Part shown: positions 14,529-21,206 of the stretch, in pieces
How the letters are laid out: each line of letters opens with the position of its first letter
Position numbering within the stretch: position 1 is the stretch's first letter
Origin: a bacterium UBP8_UBA6595
Lineage (GTDB): Bacteria > Margulisbacteria > Marinamargulisbacteria > UBA6595
Direction: 5' to 3'
DNA: 22,297 nt
Assembly (NCBI GenBank): GCA_002433595.1
Contig: DJIL01000014.1
Location: 1 to 22,297 of the forward strand
Made by a program: the position numbers and the translations under genes
The notes under the pieces: generated by a model
Databases searched by the model: none
Seen by the model: the letters and a program-made list of their open reading frames with translations, nothing else
What the model was told of the DNA's origin: nothing

Positions 14529-15416
14529 ATGACAAATACGATTAACCTATCATCATTTAAATTTCCCAATTATACACGGTACCTGATTGCGGTTGCGCTT
14601 GTGTTTTTATTTGCCCCCTCGGCGTTTGTGATCATTGATGCAGGTACGGTGGGCGTTGTTAAGCGTTTGGGTGCGGTTAAAATGATACCGCTGCAAGAAG
14701 GTCTGCACTTTAAAGTGCCATTTGTTGAAACAGTTGTTCCCGTAAATATTCGATTGAATGGGGCCAATTCAGAAGCCTTATCGTCATCCAAAGACTTGCA
14801 AACTGTTCGGACGGTTGTGTCTGTTCAATATTCAATCAATGGGGACATGGCCCCCATGACATTTCAAAAGATTGGGCTTAACCCTAAAATACAAGCCACA
14901 GTTATTGGCCCTTCAATTGGGGAGTCTGTAAAGGCAGTAACCGCAAAATATACAGCGGAAGAGTTAATTACAAAGCGTGAAACAGTTAAAGAGCAAATCC
15001 AAATGGCGATTCAAACATTTATTGATAAAACATTGAATGAAAAAGCGATTGCGAATGGCATTTCTATAGCCAACGTCGCGATTACAGATTTTCAATTTTC
15101 AGAGGAGTTTAATCGGGCTATTGAGTTAAAAGTAAAAGCGGAGCAAGAGGCATTGCAAGCCAAGAATGAAAAAATTCGACGGGTAACTCAGGCAGAGGCC
15201 GCAGCGGCAGAGCGTCAGTTGGGTGCCGATGCTGAAGCCTATTCCGTAACGGTTCAGTCTAAAGCCCGTGCCGATGCTATTCAGCGCGAGGCGCGTGCTT
15301 TACGCGGGAATCCTAATTTAGTTGAGTTGCGGCGCGTTGAAAAGTGGAACGGTGAATTGCCAAGATTTACGGGCGGCGCCACCCCTTTAATGGATGTTAG
15401 TAAAATTCTTAAATAG
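14529..15416 (+). CDS. SPFH/prohibitin-family membrane protein
   Basis: A 295-residue protein with one N-terminal membrane helix (about 18-36), then an SPFH (band 7) domain starting at VIIDAGTVGVVKRLG and a long Ala/Glu/Lys-rich coiled coil (about 175-260) ending in a short C-terminal tail. Features such as EGLHFKVPF, the KDLQTVRTVVSVQY strand and AELRRVEKWNG-like ending (VELRRVEKWNGELP) match bacterial prohibitins. Such proteins form large membrane-bound rings that organise lipid domains and often restrain the FtsH protease. It leads an operon with thrC (3-base gap), but a functional link to threonine synthesis is not apparent. Start fixed by AAGGAG at good distance. Confidence 0.88.
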   Translation: MTNTINLSSFKFPNYTRYLIAVALVFLFAPSAFVIIDAGTVGVVKRLGAVKMIPLQEGLHFKVPFVETVVPVNIRLNGANSEALSSSKDLQTVRTVVSVQYSINGDMAPMTFQKIGLNPKIQATVIGPSIGESVKAVTAKYTAEELITKRETVKEQIQMAIQTFIDKTLNEKAIANGISIANVAITDFQFSEEFNRAIELKVKAEQEALQAKNEKIRRVTQAEAAAAERQLGADAEAYSVTVQSKARADAIQREARALRGNPNLVELRRVEKWNGELPRFTGGATPLMDVSKILK

Positions 15417-15419
15417 ACG

Positions 15420-16499
15420 ATGAATCGGTGGCCGGGCGTTGTTGAGTATTATAAGCAGTACCTCCCGGTTACGGATCAAACGCCCATTGTATCGTTAAAT
15501 GAAGGGGCTACCCCGTTAATTCAGCTGAAGCGGTTGCCGAGTAAATTTGGGGTCCATGCCGATTGGTATGTGAAATTTGAAGGGCTTAATCCAACCGGGT
15601 CTTTCAAAGATCGGGGTATGTGTATGGCTATGAGTAAAGCCGCTGAGGCGGGTTCTAAAATCGTTATGTGTGCCTCAACGGGCAATACATCAGCAGCGGC
15701 GGCGGCATACGCTGTGCGCGCGGGCATGCGGTGTGTGGTGGTGATTCCGGAAGGGAAAATTGCTCTGGGTAAGTTATCGCAAGCCATGATTAAGGATGCA
15801 CTGGTATTGCAAATTCGAGGAAACTTTGATGATGCTTTGCGCATAGTGCGTGATGTGTGTGAGACGCACCCGATAGCGTTGGTTAATTCGGTTAATCCAT
15901 ACCGAATTGAAGGCCAAAAAACAGGCGCTTTTGAAATTGTTGATCAGTTGGGTGGGCGCGCACCCGATTACCACTTTATTCCCGTTGGCAATGCCGGAAA
16001 TATATCGGCATACTGGAAGGGCTACACAGAGTACTATGAGCACAAAAAAATTACGCAATTGCCCAAAATGATGGGGTATCAAGCTGAGGGCGCGGCTCCG
16101 TTGGTGCTGGGTCATGTGGTGAATACGCCAGAAACAGTGGCTACAGCCATTCGCATTGGCAACCCGGCTAGCTGGCATTTAGCGGAAGCGGCTCGGGACG
16201 AGTCCAAGGGTGTTATTGAATCAGTCACGGATGATGAAATTACCCAAGCCCAGAAATTATTGGCTGCTGAAGAAGGTGTTTTTTGCGAGCCGGCCTCGGC
16301 TGCGTCTGTTGCGGGCGTCATTAAGTCTGTTCAGCATCTGGGGCGGTCGTTTGAGTCTGGGCAAGTTGTGGTGTCGGTGTTAACCGGGCATGGGTTAAAA
16401 GATCCCAACCGAGCCATTGATATTGTGCAACAAGAGCCGGTAGTGGTGAGCAACAATCATGAAGCCGTTGTTTCAGCGCTAAAGCCATTGGGGTTATAG
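15420..16499 (+). CDS. thrC: Threonine synthase
   Basis: A PLP enzyme that converts O-phosphohomoserine to threonine. The 359 residues show the fold II pattern: EGATPLIQL near 28-36, the Schiff-base Lys63 in GSFKDRGM, the CASTGNTSAAAAAYA phosphate/PLP segment, GNAGNISAYWKGY for cofactor binding, and EPASAASVAG near the C-terminus. This is the short bacterial type (Bacillus/Aquifex-like) that lacks the long N-terminal extension of E. coli ThrC. It starts 3 bases after the SPFH stop, without a Shine-Dalgarno, and is followed after 2 bases by the ApgM-like gene, which may make its substrate. Confidence 0.95.
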   Translation: MNRWPGVVEYYKQYLPVTDQTPIVSLNEGATPLIQLKRLPSKFGVHADWYVKFEGLNPTGSFKDRGMCMAMSKAAEAGSKIVMCASTGNTSAAAAAYAVRAGMRCVVVIPEGKIALGKLSQAMIKDALVLQIRGNFDDALRIVRDVCETHPIALVNSVNPYRIEGQKTGAFEIVDQLGGRAPDYHFIPVGNAGNISAYWKGYTEYYEHKKITQLPKMMGYQAEGAAPLVLGHVVNTPETVATAIRIGNPASWHLAEAARDESKGVIESVTDDEITQAQKLLAAEEGVFCEPASAASVAGVIKSVQHLGRSFESGQVVVSVLTGHGLKDPNRAIDIVQQEPVVVSNNHEAVVSALKPLGL

Positions 16500-16501
16500 G
16501 G

Positions 16502-17644
16502 ATGAAGTACATCGTCTGTCTAGGTGACGGTATGTCTGACTGGCCCATTGAGGGTTTAGGGAACCAAACACCCTTAGCGTATGCTAAAACACCCAACATG
16601 GATGCGTTGGCAGCCCAAGGTCGTGTGGGGGTAGTGGATACGGTTGAGGCCCCATTTTACCCAGGCTCGGATGTGGCGAATATGGGTATTTTAGGGTACG
16701 ATCCTGCGGAATCTTACACAGGTCGTGCGGCAATTGAATCCGCAGCTATGGGTGTTGATATTCCCAACGGCTACAGTGCATTTCGATGCAATTTAGTCAC
16801 AATAAGCAATGAGACAATGGTTAGCTTTACAGCGCATCATATTGAAACGGCTGCGGCTGCGCGGGTTTTGGATGCCTTAAACCAACACTTTGATGGCCGG
16901 GTGCAGTTTTATGTGGGGGCCAGTTATCGGCATATTGCGGTAATGCCGGGTGCCTATCCCGATATTGTTTGCACACCTCCGCATGATTTAACAGACAAAC
17001 CGGTGGTGGGTCCATCTGAGGGGGGGGCAGCTGTTATCCAAGCCCTAATGACTGAGGCTCAAGCGGTTGTTCAGTCAGTGGGTACAGGGGCAACAGATAT
17101 TTGGCTGTGGAGTCCGGGCACGGCGGTCAATCTGCCGACGTTTCACGTGAAACATGGCTTGACCGGGGGTGTGGTATCCGCCGTGGACGTTGTGAAAGGG
17201 TTGGGCTGTTTAATGGGTATGCACGTGCCAGATGTGCCGGGGGCAACGGGGTTTTTAGATACAAATTATGCAGGAAAATGGGCCGCTGCAACGGCTATCT
17301 TAGAAACCAGTGATTTTGTTTATGTGCATGTGGAGGCCCCGGATGAATGCGGGCATTTGGGCGATGTTGACAAAAAGGTACAAGCGATTGAAGACTTTGA
17401 TGCACATATCATAGGGCCTGCTCGGGCGTATTTAAAGGCCAATCCGGATACAAGGATCATGGTGCTTCCAGATCACGCAACCCCGTGTGCGATTAAGACC
17501 CATTCGCGAGAAGCCGTTCCGGTGGTGCTGGCCGGTCTGGGTATTGCATCCAATGGGGCAACGAAGTATTCGGAGGCTGTGGCGGTTCAAACGGATTGGC
17601 ATGAAACGACGCCCTGGGCATTGTTTAAACAGCTGATTTGTTAA
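16502..17644 (+). CDS. ApgM-like metalloenzyme, proposed homoserine kinase
   Basis: A 380-residue member of the alkaline-phosphatase superfamily, archaeal-type 2,3-bisphosphoglycerate-independent phosphoglycerate mutase group. Metal ligands and nucleophile are intact: GDGMSD (Asp9), PGSDVANM (Ser56), HVEAPDECGHLGD, and VLPDHATPCAIKTHS. Members encoded next to threonine genes in bacteria lacking classical ThrB have been proposed to be homoserine kinases (the 'proposed homoserine kinase' family, related to COG3635). Here the gene starts 2 bases after thrC, which strongly favours that role: homoserine to O-phosphohomoserine for ThrC. A plain phosphoglycerate mutase function is the alternative. 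No classical thrB or hom is in the window. Confidence 0.82.
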   Translation: MKYIVCLGDGMSDWPIEGLGNQTPLAYAKTPNMDALAAQGRVGVVDTVEAPFYPGSDVANMGILGYDPAESYTGRAAIESAAMGVDIPNGYSAFRCNLVTISNETMVSFTAHHIETAAAARVLDALNQHFDGRVQFYVGASYRHIAVMPGAYPDIVCTPPHDLTDKPVVGPSEGGAAVIQALMTEAQAVVQSVGTGATDIWLWSPGTAVNLPTFHVKHGLTGGVVSAVDVVKGLGCLMGMHVPDVPGATGFLDTNYAGKWAAATAILETSDFVYVHVEAPDECGHLGDVDKKVQAIEDFDAHIIGPARAYLKANPDTRIMVLPDHATPCAIKTHSREAVPVVLAGLGIASNGATKYSEAVAVQTDWHETTPWALFKQLIC

Positions 17645-17674
17645 TTGTGAGTTTTATAGCCTATTTGGTATACT
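17645..17674 (+). promoter_or_regulatory. Promoter of the phosphonate operon
   Basis: TTGTGA (17645-17650), 18 bases, TATACT (17669-17674), with TG at the extended position (TGGTATACT). It begins right after the ApgM stop codon, so the phosphonate genes have their own promoter. The predicted start point (about 17681) falls on an ATG. Confidence 0.6.
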
Positions 17675-17680
17675 AAGTAT

Positions 17681-17719
17681 ATGAAAAAAACTGATAAAGC
17701 GTATACATGCTGCCAATAA
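17681..17719 (+). CDS. Possible 12-codon leaderless upstream reading frame
   Basis: An ATG at the predicted transcription start opens a 12-codon frame (MKKTDKAYTCCQ) whose TAA overlaps an in-frame ATG of the LicD-like gene as TAATG (17717-17721). It could be a translated leader coupling ribosomes onto the second start. The pattern could also be chance; nothing in the peptide itself is recognisable. Confidence 0.25.
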   Translation: MKKTDKAYTCCQ

Positions 17720-18465
17720 TGATGCGCGCTCGGTTTTCTGACATTCGGAAATCATTTTTGCCTCATACAGCAGATCAAATTAAGCCTGTTTCTCATATGG
17801 CGCATACGCCCGATGAATGGTTGGTCCGGTTTCATGCTATTTTAATGCGAGCGGGTGTTCAGCTAACCCCTTTGTATGGCACCTGTTTGGGATTTTTTCG
17901 AGATAATTGCATTATTCCAGGAGATACCGATGCGGATTTTGGAATTGCCCTCTCGGACTTGCCAGCGGTTCGAGCGTGTGTTCCGGAGTTGCTGGCAGCC
18001 GGTTTTTATATTTCCGGTCGGGGGAATTATCAACTCACGTTTAGCATGCCCAACAGCTCATTTTATATTGATATTTGGCCATACAAGGCCTTGAATTTCC
18101 CCCTAACGATGCTGGGGCACCGATGGCTCTGTGATCATGTGTATTACAAAGCTGATTTTTTTTCAGAGTGTCAGCCGTTTAATTACAATGGCTGTACGTA
18201 TTATTTGCCCGCACGGTGTGAGATGTATTTGGAAATGGTATATGGATTAGACTGGAGAACCCCGGTTTCTGGGTGTTTTTCAGGACCTAGAGGCTTAATA
18301 TCCCAATGGATTAATTGGCCATTTATTGATTTTCCGGTGCCATCTGCCTTTTCAGGGGAAGCCCATTTGGGCACCTACAAACCCTGGGCATCTAAACTAT
18401 TAAAAAGAGTAGTTCCCAATGCTCGTATTACACAATTGTTCAAACATCCGGAGGTTAAATCATGA
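17707..18465 (+). CDS. LicD-like phospho- or phosphono-transferase
   Basis: A 252-residue protein of the LicD/fukutin-related nucleotidyltransferase-fold family, whose known members move phosphocholine (from CDP-choline) or similar groups onto sugars. The hallmark is YGTCLGFFRDNCIIPGDTDA (57-76) with the acidic cluster Asp73, Asp75, Asp77, corresponding to YGTxLGxxRxxxxIPWDDDxD. A second acidic site may be YIDIWPYK near 118. There is no signal peptide. As first gene of the phosphonate operon it is the likely enzyme transferring aminoethylphosphonate from a CMP-ester to a glycan or lipid; that substrate is inference. Starts at 17707, 17719 and 17722 are possible; none has a clear Shine-Dalgarno, and the TAATG overlap favours 17719. 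Confidence 0.78.
   Translation: MLPIMMRARFSDIRKSFLPHTADQIKPVSHMAHTPDEWLVRFHAILMRAGVQLTPLYGTCLGFFRDNCIIPGDTDADFGIALSDLPAVRACVPELLAAGFYISGRGNYQLTFSMPNSSFYIDIWPYKALNFPLTMLGHRWLCDHVYYKADFFSECQPFNYNGCTYYLPARCEMYLEMVYGLDWRTPVSGCFSGPRGLISQWINWPFIDFPVPSAFSGEAHLGTYKPWASKLLKRVVPNARITQLFKHPEVKS
18450..18455 (+). promoter_or_regulatory. Shine-Dalgarno of the PEP mutase gene
   Basis: GGAGGT, 6 bases before the ATG at 18462; lies inside the end of the LicD-like gene. Confidence 0.85.
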
Positions 18466-20072
18466 ATTTACAAGCAACCACAACAAAACAGCGAAAAACC
18501 ACGCAATTGCGTGCCTTATTTCAACGCTCAGAGTTAGCGTTTTTGATGGAGGCCCATAATGGTTTGTCGGCACGATTGGTCGAAGAAACAGGGTTTTCGG
18601 GCATTTGGGCCAGTGGATTAGCCATTTCAGCGAGCATGGGCGTTCGAGATAACAATGAAGCGTCCTGGACTCAGGTGGTGGATACGTTAGAATTTATGAG
18701 TGATGCCACTTCAATTCCTATTTTATTGGATGGGGATACAGGGTATGGTAATTTTAACAATGTTCGTCGGTTAATTAAAAAGCTGGAACAACGCGACATT
18801 GCGGGCGTGTGTTTAGAAGATAAATTGTTTCCAAAAACCAACTCGTTTTTAAATGGTGAGCAGCAAGAGCTGGCCGATGTGTCGGAGTTTTGCGGTAAAA
18901 TAAAAGCGGCTAAAGACACGCAATCAGACCCCGATTTTTCAGTTGTAGCCCGCATTGAATCGTTTATTGTGGGCATGGGTTTAAATGAGGCATTGGATCG
19001 AGCGTATGCGTACGCCAATGCCGGTGCCGATGCCATTTTGGTTCACAGCAAAAAAGCGGTGCCTGATGATATTGTGGCGTTCATGCAGGCGTGGGATTCG
19101 CCGGTTCCGATTGTTATTGTGCCAACCAAGTACTATGCAACACCGACGGATCAGTTTCGTACCATGGGAATCTCCACGGTAATTTGGGCTAACCACAGCA
19201 TTCGGTCCGCTATGACTGCCATGAAAACAACAATGAAAACTATTTATGATACAGAAACGCTTAAAGATGTCGAACCTAAGATTAGTTCGGTATCGGATAT
19301 TTTTCGGATTCAAGGAGCCGATGAACTAGCGGAGGCCGAAACCCAATATTTGCCGGGTTACAATACCCAACTAGCGGGCATTATTTTAGCGGCAGGTCCC
19401 TCACGTATTGACGGGTTTTCAGGGCCCAAAAGCATGCTTTTAGTTCATGGGAGATCAATTTTAGATCATCAAGTGGATCATTTGGAGCGGTTTGGCATTG
19501 GTCATGTAACCGTGGTGCGTGGGCATGATAAAGCGCAGATGGTATCGGATCGGGTGTCATTTGTGGATAATGATGCATACGCAACAACGTCAGAGGTTTA
19601 CTCATTGGCATTGCTTGCGGATCAGTTGGACACTGCCGCCGTCATTAGTTATGGGGACGTGGTATATAAGCATTATTTTATTCACGAATGTTTAGCTCAT
19701 TCAGGGGATGTCGTTATTGTGGTGGATGTGAACTGCCCCGCGACAGACTCTTGGCGAGACTACGTTCAAGCGAGCGAGGCTTTTGATGCGTTACGCATTC
19801 AGCAATCGCCTACCCTGATTCAAATGGCTCGTTCTATAAGTGCCGATCAAATTTCGGGTGAGTTTGTGGGGCTGATGAAAACAACCAAAACGGGCAGTCG
19901 TGCCATTCAAGCCGCCCTCAGATCTATCGAGTCATCCACCTTAGCCCGTATGACAATGCCTGAGTTTTTAACGGCCTTAAGCCAGACGATTCCGGTGCAT
20001 ATTGTGTATGTTCAAGGGGGATGGGTGGATGTGAATACCCTATCCGATTGGACGGCAGCGGCTGACGTTTAA
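18462..20072 (+). CDS. Phosphoenolpyruvate mutase fused to a nucleotidyltransferase domain
   Basis: A 536-residue two-domain protein. Residues about 15-290 are PEP mutase, which converts PEP to phosphonopyruvate, the entry step of nearly all phosphonate synthesis: the diagnostic EDKLFPKTNS (119-128), the metal-binding DGDTGYGN (90-97) and RIESF (164-168) are intact. Residues about 304-536 form a sugar-nucleotide-type NTP transferase: ILAAG (308-312), Lys323 in SGPKSMLL, the metal Asp399 in SYGDVV, and a second acidic motif GGWVDVN near the C-terminus. Such PEP mutase-nucleotidyltransferase fusions are known in phosphonate clusters and probably make CMP-activated phosphonates. The NTP-binding loop is short (LAAGPSRIDGFSGPK). 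It overlaps the LicD-like gene by ATGA and abuts the decarboxylase gene exactly. Confidence 0.92.
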   Translation: MNLQATTTKQRKTTQLRALFQRSELAFLMEAHNGLSARLVEETGFSGIWASGLAISASMGVRDNNEASWTQVVDTLEFMSDATSIPILLDGDTGYGNFNNVRRLIKKLEQRDIAGVCLEDKLFPKTNSFLNGEQQELADVSEFCGKIKAAKDTQSDPDFSVVARIESFIVGMGLNEALDRAYAYANAGADAILVHSKKAVPDDIVAFMQAWDSPVPIVIVPTKYYATPTDQFRTMGISTVIWANHSIRSAMTAMKTTMKTIYDTETLKDVEPKISSVSDIFRIQGADELAEAETQYLPGYNTQLAGIILAAGPSRIDGFSGPKSMLLVHGRSILDHQVDHLERFGIGHVTVVRGHDKAQMVSDRVSFVDNDAYATTSEVYSLALLADQLDTAAVISYGDVVYKHYFIHECLAHSGDVVIVVDVNCPATDSWRDYVQASEAFDALRIQQSPTLIQMARSISADQISGEFVGLMKTTKTGSRAIQAALRSIESSTLARMTMPEFLTALSQTIPVHIVYVQGGWVDVNTLSDWTAAADV

Positions 20073-21206
20073 ATGATTTCAGCGCATGCATTTTGCCACG
20101 CATTAGCTGGCCGGGGATTTGATTGCTATACGGGTGTTCCGTGTTCGTTTTTGACCGGTGTTATTAATGTTGCCATGGCGGAATATACCTATATTAACGC
20201 CACCAATGAAGGCGATGCTGTTGCGATTGCCGTGGGCGCGGCTTTGTCAGGCAAGCGACCGGTTGTGCTCATGCAAAACTCTGGTTTGGGCAATGCGGTA
20301 TCACCCCTAACGTCATTAACGCACCCATTTGGTGTACCGGTTCTAACGGTAATTAGTTGGCGGGGGCAGCCAGGTATTCAAGATGAGCCCCAGCATGCAC
20401 TTATGGGGGTCATTACCCCCGATATGGCCCAGTTAATGGGTATGGAAACGATTATTTTTTCCGCGTCCGACTTGCCGGATCAGCTGAATGCGATTGATGC
20501 GGCTTTGGGTCGTGGGCAATCCGTGGCCTGGGTGATTCCGAAGGGGGAGATTGAACCCGTTAAAACTCCGGGTCGGTCCCAGCCGGTACCTCATTCAGGG
20601 GCTATCCAGACCCAATCCGCGCACCCAGGGGTGGTGGGAAGCCGAACCGATGCGTTGAAAACCATTGTAGCGGCGCAACCACCCCACAGTGCGGTGTTGG
20701 CAACCACCGGCAAAACGGGGCGGGAATTATTCACATTAGGGGATCGGGATAATCAGGTCTATCAAGTGGGGTCTATGGGGTGCATAGGGGCGCTGGGTTT
20801 GGGTATTGCGTTGGCCAAGCCGGCATGTCGGGTAATCGTCATTGATGGCGATGGTGCGGCCTTAATGCGGTTGGGATCGTGGGCATCCGTGGGATACTAT
20901 AAGCCCAAGGGGTTCTTGCATATTGTCTTAGATAATGGGGTGCATGATTCAACCGGAGGCCAAGATACGGTGGCGGAGTCTGTTGATTTTGTGGCTTGTG
21001 CACAGGCCATGGGGTATCCGGTGTCAAGGACTGTAGCCAGTTTGGATGAATTGGCTGATCAGATTCAGCAGTGGGCCGCTGAGCCTCAATTAACACTGCT
21101 GCATGTCGCAATTACGCCGGGGAGCCCGGCAACGTTGGGACGACCCACGTGTACACCCGCCGAGGTTGCGGCGCGATTCAAACACTATTTGGCCAACGGG
21201 TTATGA
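20073..21206 (+). CDS. Phosphonopyruvate decarboxylase
   Basis: A thiamine-diphosphate enzyme that decarboxylates phosphonopyruvate to phosphonoacetaldehyde, pulling the unfavourable PEP mutase reaction forward. The 377 residues match the family. The N-terminal pyrimidine-binding half has TGVPCSFLTGVIN (20-32), the catalytic Glu46 in NATNEGDAV, QNSGLGNAVSPLTSL (68-82) and WRGQPGIQDEPQH (96-108). The C-terminal half has the diphosphate/Mg motif GDGAALM...N (259-265, Asn288) and HDSTGGQDT (291-299). The ATG follows the PEP mutase stop directly, with no intergenic base, and the stop overlaps the next gene as ATGA. Confidence 0.95.
   Translation: MISAHAFCHALAGRGFDCYTGVPCSFLTGVINVAMAEYTYINATNEGDAVAIAVGAALSGKRPVVLMQNSGLGNAVSPLTSLTHPFGVPVLTVISWRGQPGIQDEPQHALMGVITPDMAQLMGMETIIFSASDLPDQLNAIDAALGRGQSVAWVIPKGEIEPVKTPGRSQPVPHSGAIQTQSAHPGVVGSRTDALKTIVAAQPPHSAVLATTGKTGRELFTLGDRDNQVYQVGSMGCIGALGLGIALAKPACRVIVIDGDGAALMRLGSWASVGYYKPKGFLHIVLDNGVHDSTGGQDTVAESVDFVACAQAMGYPVSRTVASLDELADQIQQWAAEPQLTLLHVAITPGSPATLGRPTCTPAEVAARFKHYLANGL

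Noticed and set aside
17625..17644. GTTTAAAC palindrome near the end of the ApgM gene as terminator
   Set aside because: It is only 8 bases of AT-rich self-complementarity with no loop or T-run; the same word occurs in the metK leader, probably by chance.
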